DNA of 64,000 bases from Leishmania donovani. Taxonomy: Eukaryota; Euglenozoa; Kinetoplastea; Trypanosomatida; Trypanosomatidae. Position 1 is the first letter of the stretch. Every line of letters starts with the position of its first letter. The stretch is from NCBI RefSeq assembly GCF_000227135.1, contig NC_018255.1:506649-570648 (forward strand). Reading direction: 5' to 3'. Below, piece by piece: positions 20,851 through 32,147 of this stretch. The position numbers and the translations under genes were made by a program. Below the pieces are notes generated by a model. That model had not been told where the DNA came from and did not search any database. It saw nothing but the letters and a program-made list of their open reading frames with translations.

Positions 20851-21208
20851 GCATGAACACGTCGATGAGCAAAACGTTTTTTTTTGTGTTTCTAGAGAGG
20901 TGCTGTTATGAGTGAGGCGAACGACGGGGTAGGAGGCTCTGTTCATACATCATGTTGCTCAGGAAGAAGCGCCTGCGGGTCGGCTGCCGGGGGGGGGGGG
21001 GCAGGACAGGGCGAGGATAGACGCATCTATGTCGCCGAAGTCTACAGCATACCGTTTTGCATGGATTCTGCTCTTAGTCCCTGCTGCTCCTTCGTGACGA
21101 CAGGGGGGGGGCGTCTCGCCGTGGTATGAGGGTCGAGTACGCTCACTCTGAGTTGAATCCGAGCAGGCCCCTGCCCCATGTTTCCCATGCCAAAAGCCGA
21201 ACCACCTC

Positions 21209-21855
21209 TGGTGGTTTCTCAGGCAGCCGGGGTCCCCTCCATCCTGTGATGTAAGAGCTCCTTGTCGCTACTACTTCGCGGCGGTCGGGCCCCGAATGGC
21301 GTTGCCTCGGAGCGACGCTCGACGGTGCGTACGTCTGTGTCATCCACAAGATTGGGCAGAGTGTCGGCATGACTCGAGCACAGCCCACCCCCACCCCTCA
21401 CACCGCCTGCTGGTGTGGGAAGCCTGAATGCCACCCCCGAGAAGGGATGCACCAGGTGGCAACCTCCATGATGAGAGCGGCTGTGAGGCGGCCTGCGAGG
21501 GGCGGGGTGGGTGGGTAGAGGTTGGGGTCAGAGGTCGTGTTCCGGCGCCTGAGTCGGCGCACTGCTGTAGCACGTGCCATTCGCTGNNNNNNNNNNNNNN
21601 NNNNNNNNNNNNNNNNNNNNNNNNNNNNNNNNNNNNNNNNNNNNNNNNNNNNNNNNNNNNNNNNNNNNNNNNNNNNNNNNNNNNNGGCCTGCGAGGGGCG
21701 GGGTGGGTGGGTAGAGGTTGGGGTCAGAGGTCGTGTTCCGGCGCCTGAGTCGGCGCACTGCTGTAGCACGTGCCATTCGCTGCTTCGCATCACGCGACGG
21801 GGGGCCTGTGACAGGGCGGGAGGTAGAGTGGCGCTTGAACGGATGCGCTAAGGCA
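21209..21855 (+). repeat. SIDER2-like element (family B, copy 2), interrupted by a gap
   Basis: Starts at CTGGTGGTTTCTCAGGCAGC and runs to GGATGCGCTAAGGCA. An N gap at 21587-21685 is flanked by an exact 97-bp duplication (21490-21586 equals 21686-21782). With that collapsed it is about 450 bp and nearly identical to the copy at 25828. It lies in sense orientation downstream of amastin-like gene 1. Confidence 0.75.
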
Positions 21856-23707
21856 GCGAGTGGAAGCGTTAGAAAAGAAGCACCCCCGCCTCCTTTTACC
21901 GGTCGCCTCCCTGTCGCCTTGCGTGACGTCGGCAACGGTGCTTCTCTCTTGCCCTCCGCCCCTTTCCTTTTTTGTGCCCTCTTTGGTGTTCTGTCTGAAA
22001 GCAGCCTACGCGTGGTAGAGCGTTGTCCTTGACTGCAAGTGCTGTCGCATGCGGACGAATTAGCCGGGCATCGTGTGCGCCGCTTTCTGCGTGCTTGATG
22101 ATGCTGGTGTTTTTTTTTTATGACAGATAGGACGTCCGCGTATTCGGTGGAAAAGGCGTGAGGGTAGAGGGCTCTGTGTAGCGCTTGATATGAGTGATGG
22201 CCCCGCCTTGCATGCGCATGGGCTTTGCTGGCTGCCAGTGGTACACAAAGAGCTCTTCCTACGCCCCACATGCTCATACACTTTTTTTTTATGTTTGCTG
22301 TCTTCATGTTGGTTTCTTCTCGCATCTCTCACGATCCCGGATAGATGCAGCGGCTGTGTGGTGCTCGTTTTTTTCGACGGCTCGCTTCTTTTTTTCCTTC
22401 AATATATATATATATATATATTCGCATGTGTGCGTGTGGGTCTCATCTGGAAAAGGGGGCGATGCGATCTCGCTTTCCTTTTTCGTCTCCCCTTCCGAAG
22501 CTGTCATGGCGGCTTCGTTTTTTTTTTCTTCAAGCCTCGTGCACAGCTCTAGAATAGCTACACAGATGAGCTTTCACGCTACAGCCTCCGATGCTGGTGT
22601 GAGCGAGCATTGGTGCTTGCCGGTCTCCCCCTCTTCCTTCCGTTCTCCTCTATGTTGGGGGCGGAAGTGCAGTTGGGGGGTCTCTGTTCCTTTTTCTTTG
22701 CTGTGGTCACCGCATGCTTCAGTGCCTGTATCGCTGGATGGGAGTCCTCGCATCACGAGAGAGGGAGTGAGAAAGAGACGCAGGTTTGTTTATTGTTCTT
22801 CTTCCTGTTGCGGACGTGTGTGAGTGCGTGTTCATTGAGCGGCTCTCTCCCCTCTCTCCTCAAGTCGGCGCCCTATTCCTATCAATCTGTTGCTGTCATG
22901 TCACCGGTGCATCGCTTTCTTTTGGTACGCCACGGACATCTTGTCCTCTCACCTTCCCAGCGCCTGCTCGTCCGTCTCCGTTGCTGTCTCTATATCTTTA
23001 TTTACCTTGCTCTGTATTGTGTACCATTCTCTCGCTCCTCATAGACAAATTTATGCGCATGTAAATCTATACAAGACGAGCCGTTAGACCCCCCTCCCTC
23101 CCTCCTCCCAAGAAGGGCGGGCGGGGTTCAACGTGCCGGTGCCAGCACCAAAGCTGTCTGGCGCCTAGAATTGTAAGAGAGAGGGAGGAGTGTATTGGCG
23201 CGCCTCTGCTGTGTCGATACCCCTCGTCTCTGCTTAAACGTCCTGCGATGGAGCTTACATGCTCGGCGGGTGGAAGACGACGGACAAGGCGAGACCTGCG
23301 CACCCCCCCCTAGCACTCGCAGGCACGCGAGACAAGCACACCTGCGAATGTAGACGTGTACAATGTGCGCTTGCCTCCACCACGCCGCGCAGGGAAAGAA
23401 GCACTGCCTGCTGCAAAACTGTGCAATCGATAGCGTTCTGACGACTGCATTTTCCGCACCTTCCCCTCTCCGAATCTGTCTCTGTGGCCGAGTCGCGCTT
23501 TTCCGTTTTTCGGCGTGTCTGTCTGTGTGTGTCTGTGTGTGTGTGCATCTGGTGCCCGTCGCTAGCGTTCTACCTAACTGTCGTGCTCGCGCGTGTAGTG
23601 TGCGCGCTTTGCCCGCGGCAACATCGACACCTCACCCACCGAGCCACACCCGATCCCTCAGCAGGCTAAACGCGCCTGCGCATACACTCCCACACACAGG
23701 GGGCAAC

Positions 23708-25330
23708 ATGTCCCAAGTCGCGCGAGGAAAGAAGATGTTCGACGACGTATCCTCCTTTTCCGAGGAGGACGTCGTCGATGACGAGGCGATGATGCAACAC
23801 AAGGTCAAGTCACCGCCCATGACGCACTCAGCGCAGCATGTAGACGCTGCAGTTTTTCATTTGACGGCGCTCTCAGCAACAGCAGGTCCACAGGTTGATA
23901 GCGATGACGATCCCAACGCCTTTGTGCCCAAGTCGGCGTCTTCATTCCAGCAGGTGGCGGAGCCGGAGGGTGCTGGTGGAGAAGACGCGGGGCACGTGAC
24001 GATGGTTGCACGCGTGTCCGTGTCGCTGACTCCGAAGGACTCTCCGCGAGTTGCATCGCCAACGGAGTCGTCGGCGCAGGCTCAAGTGCTTGTGCAATAC
24101 CCCACAGTAACCATGCAAGCTCTAAAGCAGCCCAAATCCGCTGCGGCCGGCAACCTGCCGTGGAACAGGGCTGTTCTGGGCAGCGCCTCTGCGTACAGTG
24201 CACCGGCAGCCGTGTCACAGCGGCAGTCATGGCCCGAAGAGGTCGAAGCCGCCGTAAGTCCTCAGCAGGCTGGCGCCGATAGGGCGAGTTTGCGGAAGGG
24301 CCGTCGCCGCCCCTACACCCCGTGTGTGCATAGCCTGCGCGTGAATGAACGCGGCGGCGGTGCAGCCGCGACTGGTGCTGAAGGTCCCACTCCTGCGCAG
24401 CACCCTGAGCGAGTGGAAACGGAAGCGGGGGCATTCGCCACCATGGAGAACCGCGAGGAGGTCAAGAGGGCACGGCGTAGCCCTGACGAGTCCGATGACG
24501 AGATGTACGAGCAGTACACGCCAGCCTCGATGAGCCGGGCAACGGCGGCGCAGATAGAGTGCTCCGGCGAAGAATATGCGGCTCACTATGGCGCGCACGC
24601 CGGCCTTATACAAGGCTGGCACAGCGAACTCAGCAAGGACAAGGACTTCCCTTTCGCTTCGTACATCTTCCCCCGCCTCAACTCAGCCTTGGCGAACTAT
24701 CAGGGAACCCGCACCGCGGTTGCCGCGGTGAAGCAGGGTGATGCGATGCCGCCCAACGCGGTGGAGACGTGCTGCGCGTACCTGATGGTGACAGATATTC
24801 GCGTCGCTATATACCTCGTCGTGCTCTTCGTATCGGTCGCGCTGGTACTGGTGTCGATCCCCACGTCGCAGCTGGACATCGTGGGCGCGGCTTGCCTCAC
24901 CTACTGGGGCTACAAAAACAACTGCGACAACTCTACCTACACCATCCCTCGGCCGCTGTACCCCACCCCCTATATCCGCAGACACCTCGGCGTCGGCGCC
25001 GCCTTCTCTATCATCACGCTGCTTGTGCTACTGGTGAATTTCGCGGCTGCCGTCATCGTCGTCTGCTGCCTAAAGGCGGCACCGCACACCATCTCGTTCA
25101 ACTCTCGTATCGTCCTCGGCGCCCTCGGGTGTGTGGGAGTGTTCACGCAGCTGATTTCATGGGCGGTGGTGGCGAGAATCTACAATTCTGGTCACTACGC
25201 CGCAGGTGAGCTCGCATACGGAGCCGGCTTCGGGCTTAATCTCTCGTCGTGGGTGATGCACCTTCTCGGTGTCACACTCGTCTTCGCTGTACCCTCTCAT
25301 TTTGTGAACCGCCACCAGCAGCGCGGCTGA
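23708..25330 (+). CDS. Amastin-family surface protein with 365-residue N-terminal region (gene 2)
   Basis: Predicted 540-residue protein whose last 175 residues form an amastin domain. Residues 1-365 are hydrophilic, rich in Ser/Ala/Pro/Glu, with acidic clusters (FSEEDVVDDE near residue 20; ESDDEMYEQY near 262) and probably disordered. TM1 starts about residue 366 (VAIYLVVLFVSVALVLVSI). The amastin signature CLTYWGYKNNC is at 396-406. TM2 is FSIITLLVLLVNFAAAVIVV, TM3 IVLGALGCVGVFTQLISWAV, and TM4 GFGLNLSSWVMHLLGVTLVF. The frame is open far upstream, but 23708 is the first ATG after the CA-rich/AG stretch ending 23699 and gives a sensible N-terminus. It is a paralogue of gene 1 by domain and architecture. 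A SIDER2-like element begins about 500 bp after the stop. The size is unusual for the family. Confidence 0.87.
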   Translation: MSQVARGKKMFDDVSSFSEEDVVDDEAMMQHKVKSPPMTHSAQHVDAAVFHLTALSATAGPQVDSDDDPNAFVPKSASSFQQVAEPEGAGGEDAGHVTMVARVSVSLTPKDSPRVASPTESSAQAQVLVQYPTVTMQALKQPKSAAAGNLPWNRAVLGSASAYSAPAAVSQRQSWPEEVEAAVSPQQAGADRASLRKGRRRPYTPCVHSLRVNERGGGAAATGAEGPTPAQHPERVETEAGAFATMENREEVKRARRSPDESDDEMYEQYTPASMSRATAAQIECSGEEYAAHYGAHAGLIQGWHSELSKDKDFPFASYIFPRLNSALANYQGTRTAVAAVKQGDAMPPNAVETCCAYLMVTDIRVAIYLVVLFVSVALVLVSIPTSQLDIVGAACLTYWGYKNNCDNSTYTIPRPLYPTPYIRRHLGVGAAFSIITLLVLLVNFAAAVIVVCCLKAAPHTISFNSRIVLGALGCVGVFTQLISWAVVARIYNSGHYAAGELAYGAGFGLNLSSWVMHLLGVTLVFAVPSHFVNRHQQRG

Positions 25331-25827
25331 AGACGAACGAGATTGACTGGTGGCGAGCGCCCGAGACGCGTTACCGTGGGTGTGTGCGTGTGCGTGTGCG
25401 TGTACCCGTATCCGAGGCTTCATGCTCCTCTCCTCTCAAGCGGGGGCATGTTTTCTTCCGCTTGCCGTCACGCACCGTCTGCCAGTGTTCATCTCTCACC
25501 TGTGTGTGGTGGGTGTGCAATGTGTACCACAATTCCCTTCCCGCCGCCCCGCCGACGGTTCTCAGGGTTGTCCTGAGCTTTTACCTTTTGTTGCTGTTTT
25601 GTGGCGTTCTTGCCATCCATAGAGCTCTCGTCCTCGTCCCTCTTTTTTTTTATGCGCGTCTCCTGGCGCGGGTGCATGATCTGCTGGTCTTTGCACATAG
25701 AACGCTGTATGCTGCTGCTGCTGTATCCAATCTTGTATCTCTTCGGTTACTTGTTTTCCTTTCATTTCTGTGCTCGTCGTGATCTTGATGACGATGCCCT
25801 CAGATGACGTGCGGACGCACCTCGATG

Positions 25828-26284
25828 CTGGTGGTTTCTCAGGCAGCCGGGGCCCCCTCCATCCTGTGATGTAAGAGCTCCTTGGCGCTACTACTTCGCG
25901 GCGGTCGCGCCCCGAATGGCGTTGCCTCGGAGCGACGCTCGACGGTGCGTACGTCTGTGTCATCCACAAGATTGGGCAGAGTGTCGGCATGACTCGAGCA
26001 CAGCCCACCCCCACCCCTCACACCGCCTGCTGGTGTGGGAAGCCTGAATGCCACCCCCGAGAAGGGATGCACCAGGTGGCAACCTCCATGATGAGAGCGG
26101 CTGTGAGGCGGCCTGCGAGGGGCGGGGTGGGTGGGTAGAGGTTGGGGTCAGAGGTCGTGCTCCGGCGCCTGAGTCGGCGCACTGCTGTAGCACGTGCCAT
26201 TCGCTGCTTCGCATCACGCGACGGGGGGGGGGGCCTGTGACAGGGCGGGAGGTAGAGTGGCGCTTGAACGGATGCGCTAAGGCA
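25828..26284 (+). repeat. SIDER2-like element (family B, copy 3)
   Basis: About 457 bp, the most complete uninterrupted copy. It differs from copy 2 by only a handful of bases by eye, including a longer G-run at about 26223-26232. Sense orientation, in the expected 3'UTR of amastin-like gene 2. SIDER2 elements in Leishmania 3'UTRs are linked to mRNA turnover (established for the family; the assignment here is inferred). Confidence 0.75.
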
Positions 26285-29200
26285 ACGAATTGGTCGCGGT
26301 GGAGACGCAATCGGTGGTTAGGTTTGAACGGTGTGTTCTTCGAATGCTGCTCGCGTGGCGTTCGGCACACGGGTAACCGTACACGCATGGAGATGAGAGT
26401 GTGCACGTTCTTGGGCGGGTGGGTCCTTAGTGTACGGGGTTTTCTTCGAATGCGATGGCCATGAGCGGCTGCTTTTTAAACAGAAGCCGGCGCTCACCAC
26501 GTGTGGTCATGCGGAGACGGCGTGGAACTGGGCGAAACCTATTCACCGAGGCCGTTCCTCTGCCGCTGTGCGTCCCTTTCGTTCACCACTACTTGATTGT
26601 TTGTTTTATGAAGCTGCGGTCGTCGATGCGGGGCAGGGCGCCGCGAAAGCGAAACGGTTCTTTTTTTTCAGCCTGCTTTCGAACACCTCTCTCGCTATCT
26701 CTTGCTCGATCTCTGTCACAGTGGCAACGCTGCGTACCTCAAGGACAAGTTTGTGTATGGCAGCTCACCCCCACTCGCAATCTCGTCTTATCAACTCGAA
26801 CGCGTTCACTGATTATAATCATGCCTTGCCTTTCACGCTCCTCTCACAGCAATGCAACATCTCACCACAATACAGAGCCAACAAAAAAAAAGTAAAAAAA
26901 AAAAAAGAAGTGTCGAAGCGCAATTTCGAGTGGCTTTCAGAGCCACTCCTTACGCTACTCTTGCTTTCGGATGCACAGGCGATGTGCGAATATGCTGTGA
27001 GCGGGTGCTGGCATGCGACTGCTGTAGTGCCGCTAACATTCTGCCACCACCCCCGCCACCCCGGAGGTTTTGTACCTCCCTCTTCGTGTGCGCTGCTCTC
27101 TCTCTCTTTGCTGCTGGTCTTGCAACCGCAATCAGCTCCGCCATGCTCTCATCCTCCTCTTCCCCCATCCCTCCGCCTGTTCAATACGCTCGATGCACGC
27201 AATATGTCTCCTCTTGCACGCCCTACATCTGTGTGTGTGTGTGTGCATCGGCTTGTGCACACTTGTCCTTTCCTGTGACCTCCTCCTCCTCCACGGCTTC
27301 GAAGCTCACTCCCGTGCTCTTCATTTCGTCCGAGCTTCTTACCTCCTTGCAATCGAGCCACAAGCAGTTCCCACCACACTCACCCAGCCATCGCACACCG
27401 CCATCCATCTTGCTTTTCGCTCCACTACGCACGCATCCGCGCCACCATCTCTTCTGGTCACGGAGGCTGAGCTGCGGCTTTCGAGTTGAGAGGAAAACAA
27501 AGAAGAAAGAGATCGCAATCGAATCGAAGGATCATCACCACTCCACACGAGAGCACCAAGAAATAAAAGCGAATACCTCACACAAGAGGTCGCCGTCGCC
27601 ACTCCCTCTTTCCTCACACGCGTGGCCCCACTCACTCGTTGTCCCTCTGCTCGCCCTCTCCGTTGCAGATCATTACAGGTCACTGCGAGGAGCAGCTATT
27701 GTGTGCCTTGTGGAAGCGGCAGCTGCAGCATCGCTCCCTCTCCCCATCACCACCACCTACTCACGAGGCGGTAACTGACTTCAAACCCTGTCTTGCGTGC
27801 AACACGCACGGTCTACCCCTCCGACATTTTACTCCCTTCCTCTGCTTCCTTTCGTTTTCTTTTTGCTGTCGTTGGCGTGTTCTCTTGAGAGGTGATGGAG
27901 GTGGTCTGAGCTGCGAGAAACGCGCACACAATTTTTCACTGTTGACTCTCTCTCGTTACGTGTGTGTGGTGTCTTGACGCGCATTCATCGCCGCCTCTTT
28001 GTTGTTGTTCGTGTTTGTTTGCCTCAAGCCTTCTGTAATATCTTCCTCCCCCCTCCCCACTATCCATCACGCCATTCTCTGCTCTTTCAAGGTCTGGTCT
28101 CCTTGTCATCTCCGTGAATACGCCCTGTCCCTGTCTCCCCTTTACTCGCGTTTGTGTCTTTCGTGTCCTCACTTGTCTTCTTCGTTTTTCGCTGTTTGCT
28201 TGTCATCACTCTGCGTGTCCTTCCCTTTCCTCCCTGCTCACACTTGTCTCCCCTCCCCCCTCGATTGGTTTTCTCTCACAGACAGACAGCCACAGACGCC
28301 CGCTTTGGCCTTTCCCATCACACACACACGCACACACACTTCAACTCCACCTTCTGCATCTCTCACGTTCTTAACATTTCAAACGAAACCGCAAACACAA
28401 GCTTGACAAAAAAAAATTTCAGCAGACCACAAGGCACTGCTCTTTTTTTTTTAGGTGTGCTCTGTCAACTGATCGCCTGTGTGCTCCTTTTCTTTGGTGT
28501 TGTTTTCTTTTAGGGTCACGCACGCGCGCAAGCAAACAGAGAAGTTTTTCTTTTAGCGATTCTGCAGACACCTGCGTGCGCTCATCCACACGCGCACACG
28601 TCTAAGCAGAAGCACACCAACGCGTTCGCAGACACGCCATCACCGTTTTCACGCTCCCCAGACTCCCCCCTTCACTCTCTCCCTCCTCCTTGATTGCTTC
28701 CTTTTTTTTGCCCTAAGCCAGCACCTAGGTAGAACGAATATTTTGAAAAAAAAATATATACAAGACACACTCACGCAGACAGGCGCAGACTCGCATCGCG
28801 CCTTTTTCACAAACATTTCCTGGACTGTGTCATTTTGTGTGCGCGTGCGTTTGTGTGTGTGTGTGTGTGTGTGCGTATTTCTTTTTTTTTCTCATCATTT
28901 TAGATTGATTTCCTCTGCTCGTGTTGTCTCTCGTTCACCGACTTGTCTTCGCACTCATTCTCTTCTTGTTTGTTTGTTTGTTTGTTTTTTCGGATTTGCC
29001 TCTCTCTATCTCTTTTTGTCCGTCCCGGAGCCCAGAATCTCCTCTTTTTTGTTACGGGTTTTGTTGTACCTGTTGTGCATTCGCTTAGTGTAGTGTACAT
29101 CTTCATATGCATCTTCATATACATCTATCGTTGCACTTCCCCCCCCCCACCTGCCCCCGCCCCGCCCTGCCTCTCCTCTCTCTCTCTGTTTTGGTCTTGC

Positions 29201-32147
29201 GTGTGGGCGTGCGTTTTTCGTTCTACATAGACGAACATCTGTTGTTCTCTCTTTTGCATGTAAATATATATATATATATATATGTATATGTATATGCATA
29301 GGCATATGTGTGTGTCGGTGTGCTCTTTGGATTGCTCTTTCTTGTGTGGCTGCCCTCCTTTGAATTGTTGCATCGTGTCCCCTTTCTTGCGCTGAGTGTG
29401 CTGCGTGTGTGGTTTCCTTTTGTGTCCTTCTCTGTCTCCCTCTCCGCTCATCAAAGCCCCTACTTCTCTCGCTGTGTCGGCGTCGCTGCGCTCCTTTAAC
29501 AGAACGCGTAAGCGCACTGGGGCTTGTGTGTGAGAGAGCTCTTTATCACTCCCAACAGGGCCTGATCTGTGAGGGGTGCCCCTCCTCCTTATCGCCTCTT
29601 CTCCCCTTCTACTCCTTTGCCGTCGTTGCTTGCTTGCACATTAAGGAGTGCTGCAAGTCTGTGCGTGAGAGAGTTACAGGCTCCGTGGATGTGCTTGCGA
29701 CGCCGGCGAGGGCTTTTGGCGGTTATCTGCTCTTTGAAGGGGGTCGCCAACGGCAGCTTCCATTGAGTCTCTTCCTTTTCTTTCGCGTTCGTCTTTCTTC
29801 TTTTTCTTTGCGTGTGTGCCTTTGTGGTTGCTCTTAATTTCCGTTAGTCGACCCGTGTTGATTCCTCGTTTCGTTACATGTATATAGATATATATGTATG
29901 GATATGTGTGATTTCTACACGCCTTTTTTTCCAGGTATCTCTCAATCGCATTCTTCTCTTTTCTTCCTCCCCTTCCCCTCCCTGCTGCTTTCGCCTTCTC
30001 TGTTGTGTTGTTCTCGTCGTTTCTACGTGTCTCTGTCGTGTTGTTCGTGATTGTATATGGTGCGTGTCTCGTCCACCTCTCTCTTCCAGCACGTTTAGCT
30101 CTTTCGCGTGTGTGCGCTGACGCTGCAAAACGGTCAGCAACGTACATCACAGCACAGAGAAAAAAAAGGAAGCGTGATCCCCACTCGTGCGGTTTTCCTT
30201 GCTCGCTCCGTTTTCTCTACACCCTTTACGCACCCCACCAACACTGCCTCTCCAAGCCTTTGCCTTTTCGAGCCAGTTCGCCGGGCAAAACCTCCCTGCT
30301 CAGAACTTTGCCATTTTCGTTGGCAAACCTAAAAAAAAAAAGAGAAGCAAAAGCGGAGAGAGAGTTGCACCAGACCTGCTCGTCTTTCCCTCCCTTCACA
30401 CTGGCAAGCGCGCACTCACGCACGTACACTTGCGCTTCGTTTCTTTTTTCTTTTCGTCGATTTCTATCTCGGTTACCGTCGGACAACGTGCAAGCCTCCC
30501 CACGTGTGAGCGTCTCCTGTGCTCATCTATGTGTGGGCCACCACCCCCTCTCCCCGCGCTCCCAATTTCTTTGCTGTTCTCTCTCTCCTGTCTACGGTAT
30601 AGGCACGTGTGCGTATGCTAATTCGCTCGTGATTTTATCGCCAAACGCTTTCTGTGAACGCTCTTCCCGGTCTGCCTGCCTGCCCGCCTGTCTCTCTCTC
30701 TGTCTCTGTCTGTCCGTGTCTGCACGCCGTGCATTCCTGTGAGAAACGAAAAACAAACACCCGAAATCCGCAACGGGCAGTTGTCAACGTCTTCTTTCTC
30801 ATTTTTTCGCTTGCTTGCTGTTTTTGTTTTGTTTTGTTGGCTTTTGTTGTGGCTCAGCGTGTGTCCTCCTCAGCCCTCTCCCTCCGCTTTCAAGCGCGTA
30901 GGGCGACCTTTGAACCTCCCTTGTGGCCCACGTGCTCGCTGCGGAATCCCTCCCTCTCTCCGCTTGTGCACATTTGCAGTGGTTTCTGGGGGTGTGGAGG
31001 TGCTGTTGCACTTGTGTCTCCTTCTTTCCCTGCCACATCGTCTCTGCGTGTGTGTGTGTGTGTGTGCACGTGTGCGGCAGTGCTTGCAGCATTGTGGCGC
31101 CTTGGCATCTATTTCTTCGTCGTGTGGTGCTCGCACTCGTGCGCGTGACGTTCTGCTTGGCTCTCTTGCGTTCCTTGTATTCTCTGCATATCGGTGTGTC
31201 TGTGTGTGTGTGTGTCTCTTCCTTCGCCTCCTCTCCTCCTCAGTCCCTTTGCTGTTCTTATCGGGGGAGGTGTAGGATATCTCTCTCGTCTCTCCTCGGC
31301 CTCACCTTTTCGTTGTTCTTTCTGCTTCTCGCGGCCTTCCGCCCTCTTCTCTTGCCCTCGTCGTCGTCGTCATCTTTCCCTCTGTTTTCGCCCCGCCACC
31401 CGCCCACCCTCACCTCTCCTTTTTCTTTTTAGCAGTAGACTCCAACATTGCTCGCCTTGAGCTCCGTGGTTCATCTTCTTTGCTTCTTGGTGTTGTGCGT
31501 CTCTCTGTGAGTGTGCCACCTGGCGTGAGCGCTGTTGTGTACCTAATAGTTTTTTTCTCTTTTTCGTCGTCGTCGTCGTCGTTGGGGGTGGGTGCTTCCC
31601 CTTGATTTGCCCTTCTCTTCGTCTGTCTCTCCTCCCCAACCCCACCCTCCACACACCGCCTTACCCGCACCCTCTCTCATCTCGTGTGCGTGTGCGCCTC
31701 ATCCTCCAGCTTCCCTACCGAGCGTAACTTGCGTCGCCTACCCATCGCATCTGTAGTTGTTCTTCAACGCCTCCAGGCCCTCCACTCCCGTTGCCCCTCC
31801 CCCTCCTCATCCGCCGCCTTTTTCGGTTTTGTCTGCTTGCTTGATATCTGCGGAGCACACCTACGTGTTGTTGCACAACTCTTCTGCGTGCGTTTCGCTT
31901 TTTCTCGTGACGGTGGGCGTTTCATACTTTTTTTTCTTTCGTCGGTCGTTTTTTCTTTTGATTTGACTGCAGTGCAATATTGCCTCTGGCGTGTGTGGGT
32001 TTGCTGTGTCGCTGTCCCTCTTCTTCTTCCGCTGTTACCCCTCACCCAACCACGCCGCCAGCCCCCTGCAGAGCCCTCCACACCTCCCGTCCGTCCCAAC
32101 CTAGCCCTCGCTCTGTCGAATCCTCTACGGGCATCGAAAAGAGCAGC
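26285..32147. other. Long gene-free, T/C-rich region
   Basis: About 5.9 kb without a recognisable gene. From 27,000 on the + strand is heavily pyrimidine-rich with repeated poly-T/CT tracts, GT microsatellites (about 28853-28872, 31048-31066), a TGTT repeat (28968-28987), and AT repeats (29264-29283, 29879-29894). All frames are Phe/Ser/Leu/Val/Cys low complexity. It probably contains the 3'UTR of amastin-like gene 2 and an exceptionally long 5' leader of the CCCH gene, or non-coding transcripts. No tRNA or rRNA seen. Confidence 0.6.

Larger units (their letters stand above)
19532..23707. other. Repeat-rich spacer between amastin-like genes
   Basis: About 4.2 kb, presumably mostly the 3'UTR of amastin-like gene 1 plus the 5' leader of gene 2. 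It holds family A copies 4 and 5, SIDER2-like copy 2, two assembly gaps, poly-G runs (20,988-21,000), an AT microsatellite (about 22402-22421) and long T-rich tracts (22,280-22,540). No gene recognised. Confidence 0.6.

Noticed and set aside
26430..27778. Two long + frames (282 and 308 codons) after the SIDER2-like element
   Set aside because: Low-complexity Ser/Pro/Thr/Leu translations of C/T-rich DNA; no motif, and they overlap each other.
28853..31066. Possible CRISPR-like or satellite array
   Set aside because: Only mono-, di- and tetranucleotide microsatellites; no regular repeat-spacer structure, and the organism is a eukaryote.
30005..31275. Several 140-245 codon frames in the T/C-rich stretch
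   Set aside because: Phe/Leu/Ser/Cys/Val-rich products of pyrimidine tracts and GT repeats; hydrophobicity comes from composition, not real membrane segments.
26285..32147. Strand-switch region or centromere-like site
   Set aside because: Genes on both sides run in the same direction and there is no base-skew reversal visible, so nothing supports a transcription start or end there beyond its length.
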